A DNA stretch of 22,429 nucleotides from Gemmatimonadota bacterium (lineage in GTDB: Bacteria > Gemmatimonadota > Gemmatimonadetes > Gemmatimonadales > GWC2-71-9). The translations under genes and the position numbers were made by a program. The stretch spans positions 1-22,429 of the forward strand of contig JAGGAG010000077.1 in the NCBI GenBank assembly GCA_017889745.1. The letters are read 5' to 3'. How positions within the stretch are numbered: position 1 is the first letter of the stretch; the number at the start of each line of letters is the position of its first letter. The notes beneath the pieces are model-generated. The model was not told the origin of the DNA and did not search any database. It saw nothing but the letters and a program-made list of their open reading frames with translations. This document shows, in pieces, positions 15,580 to 22,429 of this stretch.

Positions 15580-16995
15580 ATGTCCCAGGGTGCCAGCTTT
15601 CTCGCGCAGGTCGAGGCCAGCTTTGACCGTGCGGCGGCGCTGACGAAACATCATCCCACGCTCCTTGGCCAGATCCGGCAGTGCAACACCGTGGTCCAGT
15701 TCAGCTTCCCGCTCCGGCGCGACGACGGCACGCTGGAGACGATCCACGCCTGGCGCGCGGAGCACAGCCAGCACAAGCTGCCCACCAAGGGCGGCATCCG
15801 CTACGACGTGAACGTCGACGCCGAGGAGACGATGGCCCTCGCGGCGCTCATGACCTACAAGTGCGCCGTGGTCGACGTGCCGTTCGGCGGCGCCAAGGGC
15901 GGCATCGCGATATCCCGGCACAAGTACTCCGAGGGCGAGCTCGAGCGCATCACGCGCCGGTACACCTTCGAGCTCGTCCGCAAGAACTACATCGGGCCTG
16001 GCATCGACGTGCCCGCCCCCGACTTCGGCACCGGACCCAAGGAAATGGCCTGGATCGCCGACACCTACGCCCAGATCCGCTCCGACGACCTCAATGCCCT
16101 GGGCTGCGTTACCGGCAAGCCGGTGCAGCTGGGCGGCATCCGCGGCCGCACCGAGGCCACCGGCCGCGGCGTGTACTTCGGCGTCCGCGAGGCCTGCGAT
16201 GTGGTCGAGGACATGAAGGCCCTGGGACTCACCCCCGGGCTCGCGGGCAAGCGCGTAGTGGTGCAGGGCCTGGGCAACGTCGGGTATCACGCCGCCAAGT
16301 TCCTGGAGGAGGGCGGCGCCATCATCGTCGGCATCGCCGAGCGTGAGGGCGCGCTGCACAATCCGAAGGGCCTCGACCTCGAGAAGGTCGTGGCCCACCG
16401 CAAGGAGAAGGGAACCTGTCTCGGGTTCCCCGGTGCCACCGACATCACGCAATCGCTCTCGGCGCTGGAACTCGACTGCGACATCCTCGTCCCGGCGGCC
16501 CTCGAGCGCCAGCTCACAGCCGAGAACGCGCCCAAGATCAAGGCGAAGATCATCGCCGAGGGCGCCAATGGCCCCACCACCAGCGAGGCCGATGCCATCC
16601 TGCAGCAGCGCGGCGTGCTGGTCCTCCCCGATCTCTACCTCAATGCCGGCGGCGTCACCGTCTCCTACTTCGAGTGGCTGAAGAACCTTTCACATGTGCG
16701 CTTCGGACGCATGGAGAAGCGTTTTGACGAGGGGTTCGCCCGCGGCCTGCTCGGCGGCGTCGAGCGGCTCACCGGCAAGGCCCTCGGGATGAAGGAAAAG
16801 GCGGAACTCACCCATGGCGCCGACGAGATCGACCTGGTCAACTCGGGCCTCGAGGAAACGATGATCGGGGCGTACCAGGGTGTGCGCGACACGAAGGTGG
16901 CGCTCGGCGCGTCGGTCGACCTCCGCACAGCGGCCATGGTGACCGCGATCGACAAGGTGGCGGTGATCTACCGGGAGATGGGGATCTTCCCCTGA
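15580..16995 (+). CDS. Glutamate dehydrogenase (Glu/Leu/Phe/Val dehydrogenase family)
   Basis: A 471-residue cytoplasmic oxidoreductase interconverting glutamate and 2-oxoglutarate plus ammonia with NAD(P). Substrate-side motifs are TKGGIRYDV (about 69-77) and MTYKCAVVDVPFGGAKGG (91-108). IGPGIDVPAPD and ACVTGKP-like GCVTGKP follow. The Rossmann motif is VVQGLGNVGYHAA (about 227-239), and GANGPTT and LPDLYLNAGGV complete the family set. The HSQHKLPTKGGIRY and MTYKCAVVDVPFGGAK segments resemble animal mitochondrial GDH more than the enterobacterial type. The start at 15580 has a good SD (GGAG, 5 nt spacing). The TGA is the first three bases of array 4. It is divergent from asnS and convergent with recG. 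Cofactor preference cannot be told by eye. Confidence 0.93.
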   Translation: MSQGASFLAQVEASFDRAAALTKHHPTLLGQIRQCNTVVQFSFPLRRDDGTLETIHAWRAEHSQHKLPTKGGIRYDVNVDAEETMALAALMTYKCAVVDVPFGGAKGGIAISRHKYSEGELERITRRYTFELVRKNYIGPGIDVPAPDFGTGPKEMAWIADTYAQIRSDDLNALGCVTGKPVQLGGIRGRTEATGRGVYFGVREACDVVEDMKALGLTPGLAGKRVVVQGLGNVGYHAAKFLEEGGAIIVGIAEREGALHNPKGLDLEKVVAHRKEKGTCLGFPGATDITQSLSALELDCDILVPAALERQLTAENAPKIKAKIIAEGANGPTTSEADAILQQRGVLVLPDLYLNAGGVTVSYFEWLKNLSHVRFGRMEKRFDEGFARGLLGGVERLTGKALGMKEKAELTHGADEIDLVNSGLEETMIGAYQGVRDTKVALGASVDLRTAAMVTAIDKVAVIYREMGIFP

Positions 16996-17096
16996 CAGTC
17001 GACAGTCGGCAGTCGGTGGTCGGCAGAGAGTTGTCAGTCGGCAGACACAGCCGACGACTGCCGATTGCCTGACAACTGCCGACTGACGACTGCTTA
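16993..17096. repeat. Fold-back array of 7-bp units, locus 4 (RCAGTCG type), between convergent gdh and recG
   Basis: Left side: TGACAGT, CGACAGT, CGGCAGT, CGGTGGT, CGGCAGA in consecutive 7-nt steps from 16993. Right side: CTGCCGA, CTGACGA, CTGCTTA in consecutive steps 17076-17096. A 15-nt block at 17030-17044 matches the reverse complement of 17076-17090 at 14 of 15 positions. Additional units at 17055-17068 allow alternative pairings. The first unit starts with the stop codon of the glutamate dehydrogenase and the last unit ends with the recG stop (TAA on the minus strand). Confidence 0.85.
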
Positions 17097-19184
17097 CCCT
17101 ACTCTGAAAAGCTCAACGGCGCGCGGGAACCGGGCAATCGCCCTGTCCCGCAACGGACCGTGCTCCGGCCGCTGCAACGCCGGATCCCGCTCGATCACGT
17201 CGCGCGCCATCGCCCGGGCCTTTTCCAGAAGGTCTCCGTCCTCGGCGAGCTTCGCATGACGTAGCGTGATCCCGCCCGACTGGCGCGCGCCGATCAGGTC
17301 GCCCATGCCGCGTTCCTGCAGGTCCAGCTCCGCCACCTTGAACCCGTCCGTCGTCGCCGCGAAGGCCTTGAGCCGCTCGGGCACGCCGCCATCGGCCAGC
17401 AGGATGCAGTAGCTCTCCTCGTCGCCCCGACCCACCCGGCCCCGCAGCTGGTGCAGCTGCGCCAGCCCGAACCGCTCCGGATGCTCCACCACCATGATGG
17501 TGGCGTTGGGCACGTCGATGCCCACTTCGATCACCGTCGTGGCCACCAGCACCTGGATCGTCCCGTCGCGGAAGCGCCGCATCACCGCGTCGCGATCCTC
17601 CGGCTTGAGCCGCCCGTGCACCAGGCCGACCTCCAGGTCCACGTACCGGCTCCTGAGCTGCTCCGCCATCGTGGTCGCCGCGCGCAGGTCCGCCTTCTCG
17701 GATTCATCGATCACCGGCAGCACCACGTACGCCTGCCGGCCGCGACGGCACTCCTCGCCCACGAACGTCCACACCCGCTCCCGCTCCGCATCGACCCGGA
17801 TCGCGGTGCGCACCTTTCCCCGACCGGGCGGACGCTCACGGAGCGCCGATACGTCGAGGTCGCCGTAGAGCGTGAGCGCGAGTGATCGCGGGATCGGCGT
17901 GGCCGTGAGCAGCAGCACGTCGGGCGCCGAGCCCTTGTTGATGAGCGCCGCGCGCTGCTCCACGCCGAAGCGGTGCTGTTCGTCGATCACCACCAGGCCC
18001 AGCTGCTTGAACGCCACGGTCTCCTGCAGCAGCGCATGGGTGCCGATGATGATGCGCGCGGCACCCGAGGCGATGCGCTTGCGCGCCGATGCCTTGTCGG
18101 CGGCGGGCATGCGCCCGAGCAGCACTTCGGGCATGATGCCAAGTGGCGCCAGCAGCCGGGCCAGCGTGGTGGCATGCTGCTCCGCCAGCAGCTCTGTCGG
18201 CGCCATGAGCGCCGCCTGGTGCTGGTTCTCCAGCGCCACCAGCATGGCGAGCAGCGCCACCACCGTCTTTCCCGTGCCGACGTCGCCCATCAACAGCCGG
18301 TGCATCCGCTCCGCCGCCGCCATATCGGCGGCGATCTGCGTCAGCGCCTTCTCCTGGTCGCCCGTGAGCGACCACGGCAGCGACTCGCGCAGCCGTCGCG
18401 TGAAGGTGGCATTGCTCACCTGCCCCAGGCCGCCCTTGTCTCGCTTGGCCAGCGCCCGCGCGCGCGCCAGCATCAGCTGTACGTCGAACAGCTCGTCGAA
18501 CGCCAGCCGCCGCCGTCCCAGTTCCGCCTCGGCGGCACTCGACGGACGGTGCACCGCCCGCAGCGCCTCGGGCAGCGTCGGGAGCCCCAGTGCCTCGCGC
18601 CGCGCCGGCGGCAGCAGGTCGGCGATGAGGGGGATGAGCGCGTCGAGGTGCCGCTCGATGAGCGCGCGGATCTGCCGGTGCCCGAGCCCCTCGGTGGCCG
18701 GATAGATCGGGAGGATCAATCCCTCCGGCGCGGACTCCGCGTCGTCGGCCTCGCCCAGGATGATGAACTCGCGCGGCGCCATCTGCCGGCCGTGATAGAA
18801 CCGCACCGGGCCCGACACCAGCAGGAGCTGTCCCTCGCGGATGGTCCGGTCGAGGAACGCCTGGCCCGGCCACACGCACTCGAGCAGCCCGGAATCGTCA
18901 CGCAGTACCGCGTGGAAGATCCTGAGCCCCTTCCGCGTCGGCAGCACCCGCTTCGCCATCACCCGGCCCACGGCGGAGATCTCGTCGCCCACGCGGGCGC
19001 GGGCCAGCGGGGTCAAGGTCGAGGCATCGAGATAGCGATGGGGGAGGTGCCACACGAGGTCGAGCGCGGTGCGGACGCCGAGCCGGGCAAGGGCATCGGC
19101 CCGCTTCTCACCCACACCCTTGAGGAACTGGATCGGGGTGTCGGGCTGCAGTGAGGAGGTGCGGAGTACGGCGCGAGAAGGCAT
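17094..19184 (-). CDS. recG: ATP-dependent DNA helicase RecG
   Basis: A 696-residue branch-migration helicase acting at stalled forks and Holliday junctions. The N-terminal wedge domain covers roughly residues 20-150, with LKGVGEKRADALARLG near the start and an OB-fold. The helicase core has Walker A GDVGTGKT (300-307), the Walker B DEQH box (401-404) with QHRFGVEQR, and TATPIPRSLAL. The second lobe contains VATTVIEVGIDVPNA and QLRGRVGRG. The start at 19184 gives a normal RecG N-terminus; the longer open frame is a shadow of ftsY. It begins 17 nt after ftsY, most likely co-transcribed. The stop is inside array 4. Complete. Confidence 0.95.
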   Translation of the reverse strand: MPSRAVLRTSSLQPDTPIQFLKGVGEKRADALARLGVRTALDLVWHLPHRYLDASTLTPLARARVGDEISAVGRVMAKRVLPTRKGLRIFHAVLRDDSGLLECVWPGQAFLDRTIREGQLLLVSGPVRFYHGRQMAPREFIILGEADDAESAPEGLILPIYPATEGLGHRQIRALIERHLDALIPLIADLLPPARREALGLPTLPEALRAVHRPSSAAEAELGRRRLAFDELFDVQLMLARARALAKRDKGGLGQVSNATFTRRLRESLPWSLTGDQEKALTQIAADMAAAERMHRLLMGDVGTGKTVVALLAMLVALENQHQAALMAPTELLAEQHATTLARLLAPLGIMPEVLLGRMPAADKASARKRIASGAARIIIGTHALLQETVAFKQLGLVVIDEQHRFGVEQRAALINKGSAPDVLLLTATPIPRSLALTLYGDLDVSALRERPPGRGKVRTAIRVDAERERVWTFVGEECRRGRQAYVVLPVIDESEKADLRAATTMAEQLRSRYVDLEVGLVHGRLKPEDRDAVMRRFRDGTIQVLVATTVIEVGIDVPNATIMVVEHPERFGLAQLHQLRGRVGRGDEESYCILLADGGVPERLKAFAATTDGFKVAELDLQERGMGDLIGARQSGGITLRHAKLAEDGDLLEKARAMARDVIERDPALQRPEHGPLRDRAIARFPRAVELFRVG

Positions 19185-19201
19185 GGGGCCGGGATGATCC
19201 C

Positions 19202-20128
19202 CTAGAGATCCGATGTCAGCAGTCCCTCGGCATAGCCGCGTGCGTCGAACGGCGCGAGATCGTCCAGCCCTTCGCCCAGCCCGACGAAGCGGATCGGAAG
19301 CCCGAGCTCGCGGCGCACCGCGGCCACCGCCCCGCCCCGCGCCGTGCCGTCGAGCTTGGTGACGATGATGCCGGTCGGCTGCACCGCCTCGCCGAACAGG
19401 CGCCCCTGCTGGATCGCGTTCTGGCCCACCGTGCCGTCGAGCACCAGCAGCGTCTCGTGCGGCGCGCCCGGTACCTTCCGAGTCACCACGCGCACCACCT
19501 TCTTGAGTTCGTCCATCAGGTTGTCCTGCGTGTGCAGCCGGCCCGCGGTATCGATGATGACGGTGTCGAGCCCGCGCGCCGTGGCCGCCTCGATCGCGTC
19601 GAACACCACCGCCGCCGGATCGCCGCCCTGCGTTCCCGACACGCACGCCACCCCGACCCGTCCAGCCCACAACTGCAGTTGCGACACGGCACCGGCACGC
19701 CAGGTATCGGCCGCCGCGAGCAGCACCTTTCGCCCATCGGCCTTGAGTCGCCGCGCCAGCTTCGCCACCGTGGTGGTCTTCCCCACCCCGTTGACGCCGA
19801 CCACCAGGATTACCGTGAGCCCGCTCGTGGCCCGCGCGATCCGCTCCGGATGCTCGGGGCCCTGGAGCATCGCCGAGAGGCGCTCCACCAGCGCCTCGCG
19901 CACGTCGTCCTCCTTCTTGAGCTTGCCCGAGCGAACCCCCTGCTCCAGCGCGTCCACCAGCTCCATGGTAGCCGGCACGCCAAAGTCCGCCTCGATCAGG
20001 AGCTGCTCGATCTGCTCCAGGTCGGCGGCCTTGAGCCCGCGTACCAGCGCGCCCACGTCCGTGAGCATGACGCGCTTGATGCGGCCCCAGAGACCAAGCT
20101 TCTTCTCTCCAACTCGTCCGAGTGTCAT
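19202..20128 (-). CDS. ftsY: Signal recognition particle receptor FtsY
   Basis: A 308-residue SRP GTPase that docks ribosome-SRP complexes at the inner membrane. It has a short N-terminal part and the NG domain only, with no long acidic A domain. The P-loop is GVNGVGKTTT (111-120), followed by DTWRAGAVSQLQ (141-152), DTAGRL (193-198) and TKLDGTARGG (G4/G5 region). The start at 20128 gives MTLGRVGEKKLG; the frame open to 20194 runs through array 5 and is rejected. No SD is seen, but TACCTT ends 6 nt before the ATG, suggesting a leaderless transcript. It is upstream of recG. Confidence 0.95.
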   Translation of the reverse strand: MTLGRVGEKKLGLWGRIKRVMLTDVGALVRGLKAADLEQIEQLLIEADFGVPATMELVDALEQGVRSGKLKKEDDVREALVERLSAMLQGPEHPERIARATSGLTVILVVGVNGVGKTTTVAKLARRLKADGRKVLLAAADTWRAGAVSQLQLWAGRVGVACVSGTQGGDPAAVVFDAIEAATARGLDTVIIDTAGRLHTQDNLMDELKKVVRVVTRKVPGAPHETLLVLDGTVGQNAIQQGRLFGEAVQPTGIIVTKLDGTARGGAVAAVRRELGLPIRFVGLGEGLDDLAPFDARGYAEGLLTSDL

Positions 20129-20134
20129 GCTGGA

Positions 20135-20140
20135 AAGGTA
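20135..20140 (-). promoter_or_regulatory. Candidate -10 box of ftsY (TACCTT)
   Basis: TACCTT on the minus strand ends 6 nt before the ftsY start codon. Part of it (the TACC) belongs to a degenerate 7-mer, GCTTACC, next to array 5. No convincing -35 was found. Confidence 0.3.
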
Positions 20141-20160
20141 AGCGGGAGGCCGCGGGACAG

Positions 20161-20216
20161 CGTGAGCGGTGAGCGGGGGTAGGGCCCCGCTCACCGCTTA
20201 CCGCTTACCGCTCACG
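20161..20216. repeat. Fold-back array of 7-bp units, locus 5 (GGTGAGC type), between the VWA-like gene and ftsY
   Basis: Left: CGTGAGC, GGTGAGC (20161-20174) then GGGG. Right: CCCC then GCTCACC, GCTTACC, GCTTACC, GCTCACG (20189-20216). GGTGAGCGGGG pairs perfectly with CCCCGCTCACC over 11 bp; the remaining units can pair in more than one register. A stray GGTAAGC unit is at 20137-20143. The unit equals that of arrays 1 and 3 with one A changed to G throughout. It ends 6 nt from the stop of the VWA-like gene. Confidence 0.85.
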
Positions 20217-20222
20217 TTGTTC

Positions 20223-22019
20223 CTATCTCAACCCCAATCTCCGCCTCGCAAGCCACTCGATGCAGAGCCCAAGCACCCCAACGACAAAGAGCCACACCCA
20301 ATCCCTCGCCGCCGTCCGTGACGTGCCGGTGACACTCGCTCCCGCCTTGGACGCGATGCTCGGCGCGCGCCGCACGAACTCCTCCGAATACTCCTCCACC
20401 GCCACGAGCCCCTGCGCGCCACCTTCGAGCCGGTAGCGCCAAATGCCCGGTTCCAGCCACAACTCCGCGCGGCCCGCACCATCGAACCGCAGCGTATCCG
20501 CACCGCTGCTCGCACCAGTCCAGCTGATCGGCACCGGATGCGCCGCGCCGGCACCGGTCCATTCGAACACCAGCGGGCGCCCGTTCATCGCCACCGGGCG
20601 CACCGCATGCGCCGGCCCGGTTGCCGTGTCGGGCGCGCCGAGCAGCCATGTCACCGTGGCACCGACCAGCGCGCGATACCCCTGCTCCGACGAGCCGCCG
20701 CGGAAGCTCCAGCGCCACAGGCCATCCACCGCCGTCGTGACCCGCCGCACGCCGCCCGATTCGGCGCCGAAGAACGCCGGCCTCGGCGCACCCCGCCGCC
20801 CCGCCTGTCCCATGAGGCCGACCCAGCCGGTCGGGGTGGGTTGCTGCGCCGTGAGCTGCACCGCCGGCGGAAACGAATCTACCGGCAATCCGCCAAGTGC
20901 CGTCGCGAGAGGCGACGCCGGCGTCGCCGTCAGGTACCAGTCGCCTTCCTGAGCCGCGGCACCCGACCCGCTCGGCCAGAGCCACACCCCTCGGCCCCGC
21001 GCGTCGCCGACGCGTGACACCGCGTCCCCCTTGAGCACCACAAGGTCGGCGCCCCGGATCGCCTGCCGCATCATGTCCTCGGAGACGGGCTTGAGGTCGG
21101 CCATCGCCCGCCAGCTCTCGCCGATCCGCACGTAGCCGCGCACCGGCAGCGCCGCGACCTCGCGGATGGTGCGGAACAGGAAGCGCGCATCCCAGTCGGC
21201 TGGATTGGCGACGAACACCACGCCCGGCGTCTCGGCCACCGACAGGTGCACCAGCCGCTCGTCAGTGCGCGGCTCGGTGTCACCGGCACCCACCGCCATG
21301 ATCGACAGCACATGCTCGCCGGCCGCGATTCCGCTCGAGGCGGCCCGCAACACACCACTTGCTTCCCCGCCGGTCGCGCGTAACACCCGGCGCGCCAGCA
21401 GCGTCCGCTTGGCATCGTCCGACCGGAGTTCCACCACCGCGGAGTCGCGGGCGCTGTCGGCGGCGAACCGCACGATCACCTCGTAACGCAGCGAGTCGCC
21501 CGCAGTGATGCGCATCGGCCCTTGGGCACTCACCACCGCCACGTCCCGCGCAGGCGCTCTCGGCGCCATCTCGACCCGCGCGCGCGCCAGCAGATCGGAC
21601 GGAAGCTCCGTGGCATCATCGATCTCGCCATCCGTCACCACGATTACCGGCCGGTCACTCGCCACGGCGGCCGCCAGTGCCGGCGCCAGGAGCGACCGCC
21701 CCCGGTTGGGAAGGCTGTCGGTGCCGGGGCGCTCGTCACCGAAGTAGCGCACTTCACCCAGCGAGTCCGCCAGCCGCCGGCTCGTGGTCCAGTCCCGGCC
21801 GCCCGCCGTCATGCTGAGCGAGCCGTCGAGCAGCACGATCGGCCGGCGCGTCACCGGCGGCCGGGGACAGCTTACGTTGAGCAGCAGCAGGCCCAGCGCG
21901 GCCCACGCCACGGCGCGGGCCACGATCGCGGGCCACGCCCGGCGACCGAGACGCTCGAGACCGAGATAGGTGCCGGCGGAAAGGACGACGGCGGCGAGGA
22001 CGACGAGGAAGATGCGCAC
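20223..22019 (-). CDS. Membrane-anchored VWA-like protein of unknown function
   Basis: A 598-residue protein. Two hydrophobic N-terminal segments (IFLVVLAAVVLSAGTYLGL; VAWAALGLLLLNV) precede a VWA-like region, with DGSLS at 65-69 as a MIDAS DxSxS motif and VIVVTDGEI matching the later conserved strand. The middle is probably extracytoplasmic beta-sandwich domains, including VVFVANPADWDARFLFRT and DLVVLKGDAVS. The C-terminus has one more membrane helix (WVWLFVVGVLGLCIEWL) and a basic tail. The pattern is similar to BatA-like membrane proteins, but no partner genes of that type are present. The start is GTG at 22019, with TATATT 9 nt upstream on the minus strand. It lies upstream of ftsY, separated by array 5, so co-transcription is uncertain. 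The function is unknown. Confidence 0.75.
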   Translation of the reverse strand: MRIFLVVLAAVVLSAGTYLGLERLGRRAWPAIVARAVAWAALGLLLLNVSCPRPPVTRRPIVLLDGSLSMTAGGRDWTTSRRLADSLGEVRYFGDERPGTDSLPNRGRSLLAPALAAAVASDRPVIVVTDGEIDDATELPSDLLARARVEMAPRAPARDVAVVSAQGPMRITAGDSLRYEVIVRFAADSARDSAVVELRSDDAKRTLLARRVLRATGGEASGVLRAASSGIAAGEHVLSIMAVGAGDTEPRTDERLVHLSVAETPGVVFVANPADWDARFLFRTIREVAALPVRGYVRIGESWRAMADLKPVSEDMMRQAIRGADLVVLKGDAVSRVGDARGRGVWLWPSGSGAAAQEGDWYLTATPASPLATALGGLPVDSFPPAVQLTAQQPTPTGWVGLMGQAGRRGAPRPAFFGAESGGVRRVTTAVDGLWRWSFRGGSSEQGYRALVGATVTWLLGAPDTATGPAHAVRPVAMNGRPLVFEWTGAGAAHPVPISWTGASSGADTLRFDGAGRAELWLEPGIWRYRLEGGAQGLVAVEEYSEEFVRRAPSIASKAGASVTGTSRTAARDWVWLFVVGVLGLCIEWLARRRLGLR

Positions 22020-22028
22020 GGGCCACCG

Positions 22029-22072
22029 AATATACGGGAGGAGGCCCGATTCGCTGGAGCCTCGAATAGATT
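22029..22072. promoter_or_regulatory. Divergent -10 boxes between the VWA-like gene and the EEP-family gene
   Basis: On the minus strand TATATT (22034-22029) ends 9 nt before the GTG at 22019. On the plus strand TAGATT (22067-22072) ends 9 nt before the ATG at 22082. Neither start has a convincing SD. No clear -35 was found for either, so only the -10 positions are proposed. Confidence 0.45.
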
Positions 22073-22081
22073 GTCCGTCCT

Positions 22082-22429
22082 ATGAGCAACGCACCGCATC
22101 ACTGGCACCGGGGCTTGGCCGGCAGGAGGCTGCCGCTGGGCTGGAAACAGTCCCTGAACTACGCGGAGGAAGGGGGCCCGCGTTTCGCGCGACATGACGC
22201 CGTACTGAACGCGGACGCCAACGGAACCGCCCGCGCACTGCACGTCGCGACCTACAACGTGGAGCTGGTCAAGCGGCCCGACGCCGTGTTGTCCCTGCTC
22301 GAGCGCGAGCCGCAACTGGGCGGTGCCGACATCCTCGCGCTGCAGGAGGCCGACGACGCCATCGTCGCCCGGGCCGCCGAGCGGCTCGGTGGCCACTACG
22401 TCTACTACCCCTCCATGCTGCACCCGGTC
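22082..22429 (+). CDS. Endonuclease/exonuclease/phosphatase-family protein, N-terminal fragment
   Basis: The first 116 codons of a gene that runs off the right edge. After a basic start (MSNAPHHWHRGLAGRRL) it has LHVATYNVEL and ADILALQEADD, the first two conserved blocks of the EEP superfamily, with the catalytic/metal residues Asn and Glu in TYNV and LQE. The rest, including the His-containing SDH-type motif, is outside the window. Members include nucleases, inositol phosphatases and sphingomyelinases, and the substrate cannot be told. No signal peptide is visible. The start is preceded by TAGATT 9 nt upstream and no SD. Confidence 0.75.
   Translation, partial: MSNAPHHWHRGLAGRRLPLGWKQSLNYAEEGGPRFARHDAVLNADANGTARALHVATYNVELVKRPDAVLSLLEREPQLGGADILALQEADDAIVARAAERLGGHYVYYPSMLHPV

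Noticed and set aside
16993..17096. Possible insertion-sequence ends or MITE
   Set aside because: No transposase, no target-site duplication, and the internal 7-nt periodicity with locus-specific units does not fit one mobile sequence copied around.

Overview
The window is about 22.4 kb of gene-dense, high-GC bacterial chromosome, mostly housekeeping genes. The organism looks Gram-negative: there is a lipoprotein coupled to a probable outer-membrane barrel with a signal peptide ending AAQA. Gene style, GC content and frequent SD-less starts fit Gemmatimonadota or a relative. That assignment is an inference. I saw no tRNA, rRNA, CRISPR array, insertion sequence, integrase or phage gene.

Layout from left to right. 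(1) 1-3042, minus strand: an FmdB-type zinc-ribbon protein, argS, a PfkB-family sugar kinase and the start of purM form one tightly coupled run. (2) 3043-3415: no intact gene. It holds an 11-bp-arm palindrome, two fold-back arrays of 7-bp units, and between them the decayed C-terminal half of a YjbR/MmcQ-like gene. (3) 3416-13389, minus strand: alr, deoB, cdd, a lipoprotein and an outer-membrane protein overlap one another by 4-8 bases. A terminator-like hairpin follows, then miaB, comFB, comEC and fbp, also overlapping. The genes serve cell-wall D-alanine supply, nucleoside salvage, tRNA modification, DNA uptake and gluconeogenesis. (4) 13422-17093: mazG (plus), an apparently broken asnS (minus) and a glutamate dehydrogenase (plus). 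(5) 17094-22019, minus strand: a membrane VWA-like protein, then ftsY and recG. (6) 22082 to the end: the start of an endonuclease/exonuclease/phosphatase-family protein on the plus strand.

The most unusual signal is non-coding. Five intergenic spaces carry fold-back arrays built from 7-bp units (3122-3193, 3351-3416, 14163-14224, 16993-17096, 20161-20216). The unit differs between loci, but the two arms of a locus match. They sit at stop codons, sometimes inside the last codons. Every gene 3' end in the window that is not followed within a few bases by a co-directional gene has either such an array or, once (8340-8364), an ordinary hairpin plus T-tract. They look like a 3'-end element family whose arms can pair in several registers.

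Other points of interest: asnS seems to have lost about 74 bp around class II motif 2; six gene starts have a TANNNT -10-like hexamer only 6-10 nt upstream and no Shine-Dalgarno, suggesting leaderless transcripts; comFB is translationally coupled to comEC; and alr and mazG appear to be driven by overlapping divergent promoters.
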